Under the pieces are notes generated by a model. That model made no database searches. It worked only from the letters and a program-made list of their open reading frames with translations, and was not told the DNA's origin. Shown in pieces: positions 43,383 to 51,963 of a stretch of DNA of 64,000 nt. A program made the position numbers and the translations under genes. Source of the DNA: Thiomicrorhabdus sp963677355 (GTDB lineage Bacteria; Pseudomonadota; Gammaproteobacteria; Thiomicrospirales; Thiomicrospiraceae); the NCBI GenBank assembly GCA_963677355.2, contig CAXXXQ010000001.1, forward strand, positions 1 through 64,000, given 5' to 3'. Position 1 is the stretch's first letter; each line of letters begins with the position of its first letter.

Positions 43383-43748
43383 CTACATACTGGTGTCAGG
43401 ACTTTCAAAACCCTGCACGGTTAATGGAATTTGATAGATGATTAAGCTCTTAGCACCGTATGGCTTAATCGTGCCGACTTCGATGTTTTGTGTCTTTTCG
43501 AAGTCTTCAATTAAACGGCTCAAGGCATCGCTTACGGGTTGATAGGCGAGCCGTTTATTTTTTGTTCGTGATGAGATGGCAATAAACAGATTAAACCGGT
43601 AATCCATATCGCCAATACTCGATTCATTGACTTTAATTGAGTCAAAAATAAGGTAAGAACCTTGTGCGTTGATCTCTCCGGCCAATACCGTGACATCGGG
43701 TAAAACATCCAGTATTTTTTTTTCAGCCGCAGAAATATCAACCGACAT
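43383..43748 (-). CDS. Gp37-like protein (DUF1834)
   Basis: 121 residues: VLAGEINAQGSYLIFDSIKV, DMDYRFNLFIAISSRTKNKR, QPVSDALSRLIEDFEKT and PYGAKSLIIYQIPLTVQ follow the Mu gp37 family, a head-tail joining protein. It follows the gp36-like gene after seven bases and precedes the holin. Confidence 0.78.
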   Translation of the reverse strand: MSVDISAAEKKILDVLPDVTVLAGEINAQGSYLIFDSIKVNESSIGDMDYRFNLFIAISSRTKNKRLAYQPVSDALSRLIEDFEKTQNIEVGTIKPYGAKSLIIYQIPLTVQGFESPDTSM

Positions 43749-43755
43749 GATTCAC

Positions 43756-44067
43756 CTATAAATAATCGTTGGTGCGTTGCATTGATTTGACTTGCGTTTG
43801 AGCGTTTGGCGAAGCTGGGTCATTGATCTGTTTTAAAGCCTGTTGATAGGCTTTAAACTGTTCTTCCTCCACGCCGTTTTGCTCGACAAGCAGAAGATAG
43901 CGGTAAAAGGCAATATCTAATATTACCGGGGCATCTGTTGACTCCCCGGCTATTTCAATCGCTTCACCCACTGCAATTCCAAGCAGTTCATCGGTGACCG
44001 TTTCCGGGTCACTAATGTAAGCTTTGGCTCGTATCTGCAAACGCGCTTTTAGCTCTTCCTGTGTCAA
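43756..44067 (-). CDS. Gp36-like protein (DUF1320)
   Basis: 103 residues, acidic and helical (GIAVGEAIEIAGESTDAPVI, DIAFYRYLLLVEQNGVEEEQ), in the position of Mu gp36 right after the major head protein. Its start is two bases after the gpT stop. The family is thought to serve as head-tail connector. Confidence 0.72.
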   Translation of the reverse strand: MTQEELKARLQIRAKAYISDPETVTDELLGIAVGEAIEIAGESTDAPVILDIAFYRYLLLVEQNGVEEEQFKAYQQALKQINDPASPNAQTQVKSMQRTNDYL

Positions 44068-44069
44068 GG

Positions 44070-44948
44070 TTATAGACCTGTGCCGTCACAGAAATGCGCT
44101 AACTGCCAGTATGAATAACCGGCGTTATCCATGCTGTCGATGCCGTAGAAGATTTTCTTTCCTTCTAACGGGTTTTGCGTCAAGCGGTCAACTTGAGTCG
44201 GTTTTTTAACCACCAACAACAAGAATGGCTTAACCGGGCGAGTGTTATCGACCACACACCAAGTACCAGGAGCCATATCATCAATGACTTTATACTTGAG
44301 CTTATTCTGTGCTTCGTTGGTATCACCATTGCTGACTGCGCTATCAAAAATAATCGCCGCTTCTTGTTCAAGATCAGGCGCGATATAAACCATGCTTGGC
44401 TTGATTCGCATTGAACGACCATTCGGCTTTTTGATGGCCTTCATGGCGGCGATAACCGCAAATACATTGTCTTTGGTAAATGTATAGGTGCTATCGTTTG
44501 TAAAGGTGGTATCAACCCCGTCCACATTCACAATATGATCGCCAAAAAACGGCGCGCCATCGTAACAGTTACCGTTAGCGGTAATCAGTTCTGAAATGAT
44601 TTCGATGTAGTGATCATCTAAAGCATGCAACATGGTTTCGACTTTGGTTTTTACCAAACCAAGACTTTCGAAAATAACATCGTCACGAGTCACGTAAAAA
44701 GAGGTTTCCCAGTCTTTTTTAGCGATCTCGTATTCGTAATCGGTTAGGGCCGATTTTTGACGTGCGTCAATCCATTCCTTCATGCCCGGAAAGTCACCCA
44801 ACCACTCGAATACTTCGGTGCGGTTCTTACTTGGAATTTCCGTGGCAAGTTCCAAATATTCTTTATTTGCGCCATCATCCATAGCCGTGTTGAAGGTTTT
44901 GTTAATTCCTTTATCAAGGCGCTGGATATTTTCTAATGTGTAATCCAT
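44070..44948 (-). CDS. Major head subunit (Mu gpT-like)
   Basis: The main capsid protein, 292 residues. It has the gpT blocks FNTAMDDGANKEYLELATEIPS, VFEWLGDFPGMKEWIDARQKS (shortened here), NCYDGAPFFGDHIVN, PSMVYIAPDLEQEAA and GIDSMDNAGYSYWQLAHFCDG. It follows the protease/scaffold gene after 43 bases. Confidence 0.9.
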   Translation of the reverse strand: MDYTLENIQRLDKGINKTFNTAMDDGANKEYLELATEIPSKNRTEVFEWLGDFPGMKEWIDARQKSALTDYEYEIAKKDWETSFYVTRDDVIFESLGLVKTKVETMLHALDDHYIEIISELITANGNCYDGAPFFGDHIVNVDGVDTTFTNDSTYTFTKDNVFAVIAAMKAIKKPNGRSMRIKPSMVYIAPDLEQEAAIIFDSAVSNGDTNEAQNKLKYKVIDDMAPGTWCVVDNTRPVKPFLLLVVKKPTQVDRLTQNPLEGKKIFYGIDSMDNAGYSYWQLAHFCDGTGL

Positions 44949-44991
44949 GCTTTTTTCTCCGTTGCTTAGTTACGTTTAATGCGTTTTATGA

Positions 44992-45294
44992 TTAGCCTAC
45001 GTTTCCTAGCAATTTGTCCATTTCTGGATCGTCGTCATTGCCATTCTGTTCTTTGTCGATGTTGTTTTTTTCGATCTTGCTAGTACTGTTCGCTTCCAGT
45101 TTCAAATAACCGTCGATTGCGTTTTCATCCAGAGCCAACGCAAACTCTTTTTTAGACGGGTTCAACTCGCCTTTATTGATGGCGTTATCCACCTTGATTT
45201 CACGCAGCTGTTCTGCCTGCGCTTCCTTATCTTTTTGAAGCTGTTCATTCTGTTTACGCAGTGCTTCAAGCTCTGCCTTTTGATCTTCATCCAT
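44992..45294 (-). CDS. Nested scaffold protein from internal start in the protease gene
   Basis: In-frame ATG at 45294 (MDEDQKAELEALRKQNEQL) is preceded by GGAGGAAAC at an 8-base spacing, stronger than the start of the full gene. It would give a 100-residue acidic coiled-coil scaffold equal to the C-terminus of the protease, as gene Z inside I of Mu or Nu3 inside C of lambda. Confidence 0.75.
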   Translation of the reverse strand: MDEDQKAELEALRKQNEQLQKDKEAQAEQLREIKVDNAINKGELNPSKKEFALALDENAIDGYLKLEANSTSKIEKNNIDKEQNGNDDDPEMDKLLGNVG

Positions 45295-45762
45295 TGCCGT
45301 TTCCTCCGGGTTGATATGATTTAAAGATTCGTTTAAAAGATTGGGTTGATTTACCAATGCCACGCCGACAATAATCACAGGATTGCCGTATTCATCCATT
45401 AAGTACTCTGGACTCAGATACTTGTATTTATCTGAATCAATCAACTCGGTTCCTAAATCGTTTTTATATAAGCTGGCATAAATACCGTCTTCACGTTCTT
45501 CAAGATCATCAAACCAGCCAGCGGCCTCACTTCCATACTTAGAGGTAATACCGTGATCGACGTTAAGCACCAACTTAAGGCCGTGCTTCTCGTGTTCTTC
45601 CAATAGCTTTTTACCGTCCAAGTTAAAGCGGCGGCGATCTAACCCTGTGGCAACGCCAACAGGTGAAATCTTGATCTTGTCGCTCATCGCGTCTTTATCG
45701 ATGGAACACACTTCAACAATCGTCAATGTGCCTTTCTGTTTTTTTGCTGTCGCTTCACTCAT
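44992..45762 (-). CDS. Prohead protease/scaffold precursor (Mu gpI-like)
   Basis: 256 residues from the ATG at 45762. Residues about 10-150 match the Mu-like protease family (KISPVGVATGLDRRRFNLDG, LVLNVDHGITSKYGSEAAGW, YKYLSPEYLMDEYGNPVIIV, ALVNQPNLL), with His in NVDHG and Ser in YLSPEY as candidate catalytic residues. The acidic coiled-coil C-terminus (residues 157-256) is the scaffold portion, which also has its own internal start at 45294. An in-frame start at 45816 runs into the 29-bp repeats and is less likely. Confidence 0.85.
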   Translation of the reverse strand: MSEATAKKQKGTLTIVEVCSIDKDAMSDKIKISPVGVATGLDRRRFNLDGKKLLEEHEKHGLKLVLNVDHGITSKYGSEAAGWFDDLEEREDGIYASLYKNDLGTELIDSDKYKYLSPEYLMDEYGNPVIIVGVALVNQPNLLNESLNHINPEETAMDEDQKAELEALRKQNEQLQKDKEAQAEQLREIKVDNAINKGELNPSKKEFALALDENAIDGYLKLEANSTSKIEKNNIDKEQNGNDDDPEMDKLLGNVG

Positions 45763-45783
45763 GTTGCTAACCCTGTGTTGTGC

Positions 45784-45848
45784 GTTTCTCGACTTACCAC
45801 TCTGTGCGCCGATCAAAATGTTTCTCGGCTTACCACTCTGTGCGCCGA
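45784..45848. repeat. 29-bp direct repeat upstream of the head module
   Basis: The sequence beginning GTTTCTCG and ending TGTGCGCCGA occurs at 45784-45812 and 45820-45848 with one difference in 29, period 36 bp. It lies between the divergent head (leftward) and tail (rightward) modules, where late promoters are expected. Confidence 0.7.
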
Positions 45849-45984
45849 GTTCTGCGTTTGTTTCGATGTTGTGGCTATTTTGCTAGTTATTTTTTTCTTG
45901 CTCACTCCACATAGCGGCATGTGCTTTTTCGTGCAAAAAAAACTTGGCTAAACTGGCCTCAACATAACGAACTGAGCATTAGAA

Positions 45985-46482
45985 ATGACTGAATACGATT
46001 TAATTGGTGCCGGTACGGTTGAAGAAATTGACAGCGATAAATCACTGGTAAAAGTGAATATGCTTGGCCGGATTACCGATTGGCTTCCATTGCTTCAGCA
46101 AGCAAACAGTTTTAAACGTAAGTTTGTGTCGGTAAGAAAAGGCCAGCAAGTCGTCGTACTGGCTAATAGATATGTCATAGGCAGTATTTTTAATGTCGAT
46201 TGCAAAGAGCCTGACGGTGCAAACGACCATATTGATATTACCGATTATGAAGACGGCACACGCATTGAGTACGACACAGAATCGAAAACGCTCAAAGTGA
46301 ATTGTGTTGGCGACATCAATGTTGAGTGCGTCAATGCCGTGGTAAAAGCGAAAACAGTGAATGTCGATTCGCAAGACATCAAGTTGAACGGCGGAAAAGG
46401 TGTGGTAACCGGAAATCATATTTGTATGTTTACCGGCAATCCGCATGCGGATTGTTCAACCACCGTAACGGCTGGTAAATAG
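45985..46482 (+). CDS. Baseplate spike protein (gpV-like)
   Basis: 165-residue protein of the phage baseplate assembly V family. The N-terminal OB-fold (TVEEIDSDKSLVKVNMLGRI, FVSVRKGQQVVVLA) is followed by a beta-helical spike (TRIEYDTESKTLKVNCVGDI and repeats of VxVxxxx) and a tip with HICMFTGNPHADCSTTV, where His/Cys residues may bind metal. First gene of the rightward tail operon. Confidence 0.85.
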   Translation: MTEYDLIGAGTVEEIDSDKSLVKVNMLGRITDWLPLLQQANSFKRKFVSVRKGQQVVVLANRYVIGSIFNVDCKEPDGANDHIDITDYEDGTRIEYDTESKTLKVNCVGDINVECVNAVVKAKTVNVDSQDIKLNGGKGVVTGNHICMFTGNPHADCSTTVTAGK

Positions 46483-46491
46483 GGTTTTAAG

Positions 46492-46677
46492 ATGGCTTTA
46501 AATAGCAATGAACTAGAAGACATGATTATCGCAAATTTAGCAGCTGCTGGATTTGCAACGTCTAACGAATATTCCCAGATTCAAGTGCTGGCGAATGCCA
46601 TTGCCAATGCAGTCGTTGATCATATTCAATCGAGTGCTGTAGCTGTAACACCAGCAGGCAACGGTACAGTCGAATAA
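46492..46677 (+). CDS. Small tail-operon protein of unknown function
   Basis: 61 residues (ELEDMIIANLAAAGFATSNE, ANAIANAVVDHIQSSAVAV), predicted to be helical. It lies between gpV and gpW with short gaps and has AGGGTTTTAAG before the ATG. Small proteins at this position are common in P2-like and Mu-like tails. No family recognised. Confidence 0.6.
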   Translation: MALNSNELEDMIIANLAAAGFATSNEYSQIQVLANAIANAVVDHIQSSAVAVTPAGNGTVE

Positions 46678-46690
46678 CAGGGTTTAACAA

Positions 46691-47044
46691 GTGCTACAAC
46701 AACTACAACTATCCAGCCTAAATATTGCGATTAATGAATTAGGTATAGAGGTAAATGGCGATGCCAATATTGGCCGGTATTACGCCAGTATTGCACAGAG
46801 CATTCAGCGTATTTTAACCACGCGTATTGGTGAGCGTGTTATGCGTCCCGAATTTGGCAGCAACCTGTTTTTATTGCGAGATCGTGAGTTTAACAGTGAG
46901 TGGCGCGTTTTAGCGACGCGCTATATATACGAAGCCATTAATAGATGGGAGCCGAGAGTCCGCTTTAAGCGTTTGCGATTTAACCTTAATGCGACTACCG
47001 GGCAATGCAGTTTTAACTTGGAACTAGAACCAAATGTCAATTGA
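46691..47044 (+). CDS. Baseplate wedge protein (gpW/gp25-like)
   Basis: 117 residues with a GTG start. GRYYASIAQSIQRILTTRIG, ERVMRPEFGSNLFLLRD and RWEPRVRFKRLRFNL are the hallmarks of the GPW_gp25 family with its EPR motif. It overlaps gpJ by 11 bases, in the P2 order V-W-J-I. Confidence 0.88.
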   Translation: MLQQLQLSSLNIAINELGIEVNGDANIGRYYASIAQSIQRILTTRIGERVMRPEFGSNLFLLRDREFNSEWRVLATRYIYEAINRWEPRVRFKRLRFNLNATTGQCSFNLELEPNVN

Positions 47045-47906
47045 TTTATCAAAACTTCCAGAACCGAAAGTCGTCGAAATGCTCAGCTATGAAAACGTGC
47101 TGGCCGACAACTTGGCTCTATTCAAAGAATACGTGCCGGATTACGAAGAATTAGAGTCGGATGAATATTTACCCGTATTGCAGACATTCAGTTACCGAGA
47201 AGTGTTGTTGCGCACCAGCTTTAACGCCAGAGCCGTGTCGATCATGCTGGCTTATGCCAGAGGTGCAGACTTAGACAACCTAGCGGCGTTTTATTTTGTA
47301 GAACGCTTACTAATTGATGCAGGCGACCCTAATGCCAATCCACCAGTTGAACCGACTTATGAGTCAGACGAACGGTTGCTTGAACGTATTTTATTGTCTC
47401 CCGGCCAATTCAGTACTGCCGGGTCGGAAGATTCCTATAAATATCACGCTATGACCGCAAACGCTAATATCAAAGCGATTGGTATCCAAACAACGGATAT
47501 TGGCGGTGAAGTGCTATTGACGATACTAAGTGATATTGATAACGGCTTGGCATCGCAACAAATGATTGACGATGTTAATACCGCTTTGTCATCAAAAAAA
47601 GTCCGACCATTAAATGATGTCCCATTGATTCAGAGCGCAGAGATCATCAGCTATGAAATTGACGCAACCCTGTATTTTTATGACGGTGCCGGTGTTGAAC
47701 TTGCACGACAAGAGGCGTTGAACAAACTGACATCGCTAGTATTTAAATTGCATAACTTGGGTTATGGCGTTTATTCCACTGCGATTGCAGGAGCTCTACA
47801 CGTTGAAGGTGTTGAACACGTAGAGTTAAACAATTTTAACGACATTATAGTTGGTGCAACGCAAGCCGCGTACTGTACGGCAATCACGCTCAATAACGGT
47901 GTTTAA
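47034..47906 (+). CDS. Baseplate assembly protein (gpJ-like)
   Basis: 290 residues of the baseplate J family: SYENVLADNLALFKEYVPDY, QTFSYREVLLRTSFNARAVS, ARGADLDNLAAFYFVER and the C-terminal DVPLIQSAEIISYEIDATLY. Complete length for P2 J-type proteins. It follows gpW and precedes gpI by one base. Confidence 0.88.
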   Translation: MSIDLSKLPEPKVVEMLSYENVLADNLALFKEYVPDYEELESDEYLPVLQTFSYREVLLRTSFNARAVSIMLAYARGADLDNLAAFYFVERLLIDAGDPNANPPVEPTYESDERLLERILLSPGQFSTAGSEDSYKYHAMTANANIKAIGIQTTDIGGEVLLTILSDIDNGLASQQMIDDVNTALSSKKVRPLNDVPLIQSAEIISYEIDATLYFYDGAGVELARQEALNKLTSLVFKLHNLGYGVYSTAIAGALHVEGVEHVELNNFNDIIVGATQAAYCTAITLNNGV

Positions 47907-47907
47907 C

Positions 47908-48468
47908 ATGTCTGATTTATTGCCGAACAATGCGACCAAAGTTGAACTTGCTTTAGACAAGATCGCTCAGAAATCGACAAGCTTTGCGGTTCCGGTTGGC
48001 ACATTGTTTAATCCTGACACGATTGATATTTCATTAGCGCCTTTTATGGCATGGGCGCTGTCAGTTGACGCTTGGGATGAAAGCTGGCCGGAAGAAATTA
48101 AACGTGACGTTTTAAGAACCGCTATTGAAATCCACCGCTATAAAGGCTCTGTCTATGCGGTTGAATTATCTTTGGCTAAAGCTGGGCTTGGTGACAGTGA
48201 AATTCTTGAAGGGCGAAACAAAAAGAAGCGTGACGGAACACTGAGACGTGATGGCTTTGTGCTGCGTTCCAAGTCACTTGGATGGCATGAATTTAAAGTT
48301 ATCTGCAAAAGCTTGCTAAGTAACTCGCAAGCCGACTTAGCACGAAAGCTATTACAAAAATCAAAGCCTACAAGAAGCATTCTTTGGGGGTTTGACTTTA
48401 CAGGATCGTTACCAAAACACAACGGTGTAATCAAGCGAGACGGAAATTATAAGAGGGGTATTGCGTAA
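47908..48468 (+). CDS. Tail protein I (P2 gpI-like)
   Basis: 186 residues; LLPNNATKVELALDKIAQKS, LAPFMAWALSVDAWDESWPE and EIHRYKGSVYAVELSLAKAGLG are the P2 gpI signatures. The ATG at 47908 directly follows the gpJ stop; an in-frame start at 47851 would lie inside gpJ. Its stop overlaps the fibre gene (TAATG). Confidence 0.88.
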   Translation: MSDLLPNNATKVELALDKIAQKSTSFAVPVGTLFNPDTIDISLAPFMAWALSVDAWDESWPEEIKRDVLRTAIEIHRYKGSVYAVELSLAKAGLGDSEILEGRNKKKRDGTLRRDGFVLRSKSLGWHEFKVICKSLLSNSQADLARKLLQKSKPTRSILWGFDFTGSLPKHNGVIKRDGNYKRGIA

Positions 48469-49424
48469 TGGCATTTTTAGACGAAACACCGCAATGGGAA
48501 GAAGGAATTTATCAGTTTGAAGAAACCGATGACGTACAAGGCGGTGCCGAAGGTATTGATAACTTACCGACAAGACAGCTCGGAAACCGTACCGCCTATT
48601 TGAAAGAACAGCTAGAAAATAAAACTGAGCAAGCGACTGAAACAAAGAAAGGGGTCGTTGAGTTAGCAGATGAGGACGAAGCCGAAGCCGGTGATGATAA
48701 TCAAAAAGCAATGACTGCAAAGCGAGTGCATGATGTTTTATCAGCGTTCGGGATTGGATGCCAAGTCGGTTATGCTCCAATCCTAGATGATATTAACCGA
48801 TTCGATATCCCAACAGGAGACTATCAGACAACAGGGTCAACGCTTGGAGATATTCCAACAAACCGTACTCAGAACAGCGTGAGCGTATACGCTGGCACAT
48901 CAAGAATATTCCAAGTAATCCGCAGCGTGGATGAAGATGTTTATTTCCGGGTTGGTCAAGACCCGGCATGGGAGCCGTGGAGAGTGGTATATACATCAGC
49001 AAGCCCTGCAGCTAGTGAAACAGTCAGAAGCGTTGTCAAGTTTGCAACGCAAGATGAGACCGATGATGGATCGGATGACACAGTCGCAGTGACGCCTAAA
49101 AAGATGAGATGGGGGTTTTCTGCCTCACTTGGATATAGCGGTTATCTAGCTTTTCCAACATGGATGGGCGGCTTTATTCTCCAATGGAAAACTTATACAA
49201 GTGGATCAACTGGCAACTCAGGGGTCGACCCAATAACATTTCCAATAACATTTCCAACTACATGTTTTGGAGTTATTGGTACCGATAGAGCAAACACAGA
49301 AACAGACATAAACACGGTTGCATTTGCAAGCATTACTCAACAAGGTGCTAACCTCGTGTGGAGAAATGATTCAGGAGGTACAGTCGGTCTAGGAACGGTG
49401 TTTTATATAGCAATTGGGAATTAA
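48468..49424 (+). CDS. Tail fibre protein
   Basis: 318 residues. The N-terminus (LDETPQWEEGIYQFEETDDV, NLPTRQLGNRTAYLKEQLE) attaches to the baseplate and is followed by a stalk motif (TKKGVVELADEDEAEAGDD and a second VRSVVKFATQDE unit with the shared TPKKM/TAKRV endings). The C-terminus (GGFILQWKTYTSGS, ITFPITFPTTCFGVIGT) resembles the gp53-like receptor-binding tip. Host range determinant. Confidence 0.85.
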   Translation: MAFLDETPQWEEGIYQFEETDDVQGGAEGIDNLPTRQLGNRTAYLKEQLENKTEQATETKKGVVELADEDEAEAGDDNQKAMTAKRVHDVLSAFGIGCQVGYAPILDDINRFDIPTGDYQTTGSTLGDIPTNRTQNSVSVYAGTSRIFQVIRSVDEDVYFRVGQDPAWEPWRVVYTSASPAASETVRSVVKFATQDETDDGSDDTVAVTPKKMRWGFSASLGYSGYLAFPTWMGGFILQWKTYTSGSTGNSGVDPITFPITFPTTCFGVIGTDRANTETDINTVAFASITQQGANLVWRNDSGGTVGLGTVFYIAIGN

Positions 49425-49425
49425 T

Positions 49426-49995
49426 ATGAAAATTTATTACAGCGCAGCAACGAACGGGTTTTACCCATCAAACCTTAAATCGACTTATGAATCAGCTGGA
49501 ACATGGCCTGCCGATGCCGTTGAACTGTCTGAAACAGAACAGTCCTCATATTGGCGTCAACAGCCGCCAGTGGGTAAAAATCTCGGTGCCGATGCAAATG
49601 GTCGCCCGGTTTTTGTGGATTTACCACCTCCATCATTGAATGAATTGTCAAAAACCAAGTCAGCAGAAATCGATAGCAAAGCGCAAGCGTTTATTGATGC
49701 CGAGATTGAGCCGTACCCTAATTTTGAGAAGTTGACATTTGATCGACAAGAGCTCGAGGCGCGTGCGATTTTGGCAGACAATACCGTCAGCACGCCAACG
49801 CTATCGGCGATTGCAGAATCGCGTGGTTTAACGGTTAAAGAAGTGGCGAAGCGCGTCATTGCCAAGACCGATGCCTTTGCCGCACTGGCCGCATCCATTG
49901 CCGGACAACGTCAAGCCTATCACGATCAACTGGCCGCAGCGCAAGATTTAGCAGCAGTCGAAGCGATTATCGTCAATTATGAATTACCAGCCTAG
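49426..49995 (+). CDS. Tail fibre assembly/DUF4376-like protein
   Basis: 189 residues with an N-terminal tail-fibre-assembly-type strand region (MKIYYSAATNGFYPSNL, ELSETEQSSYWRQQPPVGK) and a helical C-terminal domain (AQAFIDAEIEPYPNFEKLTF, ARAILADNTVSTPTLSAIAE). It follows the fibre gene by one base, the regular place for a fibre chaperone. The ATG at 49426 is preferred over a TTG at 49414. Confidence 0.75.
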   Translation: MKIYYSAATNGFYPSNLKSTYESAGTWPADAVELSETEQSSYWRQQPPVGKNLGADANGRPVFVDLPPPSLNELSKTKSAEIDSKAQAFIDAEIEPYPNFEKLTFDRQELEARAILADNTVSTPTLSAIAESRGLTVKEVAKRVIAKTDAFAALAASIAGQRQAYHDQLAAAQDLAAVEAIIVNYELPA

Positions 49996-50356
49996 CTGCA
50001 TTTATGTTGAGGTTATGTTACCGCTCAAGTGGTGGCATAGACCTAAATACAAATTACTGAATCAGGTTGATTGTGCCGGTTATAGCGTACCGCAAGGTTT
50101 TATCAGTGACGGGGCGACTGTGCCACGTATTTTATGGCCGATATTTCCGCCGATTGGCCGCTATCTGAAAGCGACGCTGGTACATGACTACTATTTAACC
50201 AAAGGCTTAAACCGAAAAGATTGTGATGATCGTTTTCGTGAATGTCTAGTTGAATTAGAAATTGAATCATGGCGAGTGAATGCCATGTTTTATGCGGTAA
50301 GGGCTTACGGTATTTCACAAACTTTTAGTCAACTTATTTTGAGAGGTAAAAAATGA
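49979..50356 (+). CDS. DUF1353 family phage protein
   Basis: 125 residues with the family pattern: GYSVPQGFISDGATVPRILW, PPIGRYLKATLVHDYYLTKG, DDRFRECLVEL. The conserved Asp and His residues have been taken to suggest an enzyme, perhaps acting on peptidoglycan, but the function is unproved. It overlaps both neighbours. Confidence 0.82.
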   Translation: MNYQPSCIYVEVMLPLKWWHRPKYKLLNQVDCAGYSVPQGFISDGATVPRILWPIFPPIGRYLKATLVHDYYLTKGLNRKDCDDRFRECLVELEIESWRVNAMFYAVRAYGISQTFSQLILRGKK

Positions 50357-51447
50357 ACTTAAATTACGGCATTAATGGCTCGCTTTCCGTAGCGGCCGCC
50401 AGACCGATTACCGTGTCATCATCGACACCTATCGGCGTGCTAGGTAACAGTGCGACGAATATCGGCTTACAGGCTTTTAATAACGCTGAAGACGCTTTGG
50501 CATTCTGTACAACCAATAACATTGATGGCGATGTGGTAAACGGTCTTAAAGGTATCAATCTGCAAGGCGTGAATTGCCCCATTTTGTTAAACCTTTGTGC
50601 AGTCGACGATGAACTTACCGCGCTTGATCTATTTAAGAGCTCAATGGGTTTGACAGGTATTGCTTTGTTGGGTGGTTTGATTATCGCGCCGGTATTGAGT
50701 ACAGACCTAGCCATTGCGACCAAAATGGATGCCGTTGCTAAAGCGACATGGTCGACGGCAATTCCTGACAATATCGACGATATTGAAGCTGATGTGATTG
50801 CATGGGCGGCTAACTTTGGCTCAAGTGCAACTTTGTTGACGCATGGTATGTACACGGCTGACGGTGTTGACGTTACCGCATCGGCTCTCTATGCAGGCGT
50901 GATCGCTTACTGGGATGCAAAAACCTATGGCTTTGCCAAGTCGCACTCTAACCGCGTGGTAAATGGCGTGAGCGCAACAGATCGGGTGGTTGAATTTCTT
51001 GACGGCCAAGATTGCGAAGCACGACGCATGCGCCAAGCCGGTGTCGCTACCATTCTGCAAGATATTGGCTGGCGTACTTACGGTTTTGAAACTACCGACA
51101 TCGACCCGATATGGCAGAGCCTTGACCGTGTGCGTACCTTCCAGCGATTGCTAAAAGCGATTATGGAAAGTTCTAAGTGGGCGCGTGACCGTGAAGCGAG
51201 CGAACTGATCTGGGTAAAGGATTCGATTGTTACCTTTATGAACGAATTGAAAGGCAACGATGTCGTAATCGGTTTTGAAGCCTACTTTGACCCTGAGCAA
51301 AACACCAAGGCAACGGTGACCGCTGGCAAGTTCTACTTAACCGTCAAAGTCGGCGATATGCCGAGTGTGCGTGAGCTGAATATTGAGCTGACTTACTCGG
51401 ATGAATGGAACGACGTTTTAATCAATTACATCAACGGAGGTGAGTAA
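50353..51447 (+). CDS. Tail sheath protein (P2 FI-like)
   Basis: 364-residue contractile sheath. It shows ITVSSSTPIGVLGNSATN, the LLTHGMYTADGV region, YWDAKTYGFAKSHSNRVVNG, GIRT-like DIGWRTYGFETTD and WQSLDRVRTFQRLLKAIMES. Overlaps the DUF1353 gene by four bases and the tube gene by one base. Its presence shows a myovirus. Confidence 0.9.
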   Translation: MNLNYGINGSLSVAAARPITVSSSTPIGVLGNSATNIGLQAFNNAEDALAFCTTNNIDGDVVNGLKGINLQGVNCPILLNLCAVDDELTALDLFKSSMGLTGIALLGGLIIAPVLSTDLAIATKMDAVAKATWSTAIPDNIDDIEADVIAWAANFGSSATLLTHGMYTADGVDVTASALYAGVIAYWDAKTYGFAKSHSNRVVNGVSATDRVVEFLDGQDCEARRMRQAGVATILQDIGWRTYGFETTDIDPIWQSLDRVRTFQRLLKAIMESSKWARDREASELIWVKDSIVTFMNELKGNDVVIGFEAYFDPEQNTKATVTAGKFYLTVKVGDMPSVRELNIELTYSDEWNDVLINYINGGE

Positions 51448-51935
51448 TGAAACACATTCCTCAATTTCTAAAAGGCCAAACGGTATTTATCGACGGTGTT
51501 GGCATGTTGGGCACGGCGAAACAAGTCACCTTGCCGAAAGTTGAACAGGTGCGAGAAACCATCAATCAGGGCGGTTTTGAGCGATCTTTAAGTACTGGCG
51601 TATTCAAGGCGTTGGAATGTGAAGTCATTTTAAGCACTTATCATGCACAGGTTTATAAGTCGATGAACTCACAAAAACCGCAATTGGTCATGAAAGGTTC
51701 TCTAAAACAAGGAGCCGAAGAATACCCTGTGGTGGCAACCGTCAAAGGTGAATTTGACGTTGATGATGGTAACTGGGAAACCGCGAAAGAAACCGAACGC
51801 AAACTCAAGGTGTATTGCGACTATTATTCGCTTGAAGTCGACGGTGTTAAACAGATCGAGCTTGATGTTGAAAACATGATTGCACTGATTGATGGCGTAG
51901 ATCACCTCGAAAAACTTCGCAATCACATTTTGTAA
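51447..51935 (+). CDS. Major tail tube protein (P2 FII-like)
   Basis: 162 residues: PQFLKGQTVFIDGVGMLGTA, QVTLPKVEQVRETINQGGFE, VILSTYHAQVYKSMNSQKPQ and a C-terminal LKVYCDYYSLEVDGVKQIEL match the P2 FII family. Follows the sheath gene directly (TAATG overlap). Confidence 0.9.
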   Translation: MKHIPQFLKGQTVFIDGVGMLGTAKQVTLPKVEQVRETINQGGFERSLSTGVFKALECEVILSTYHAQVYKSMNSQKPQLVMKGSLKQGAEEYPVVATVKGEFDVDDGNWETAKETERKLKVYCDYYSLEVDGVKQIELDVENMIALIDGVDHLEKLRNHIL

Positions 51936-51963
51936 TAAAACGTTTTAAAAAAGGAACATAAAG

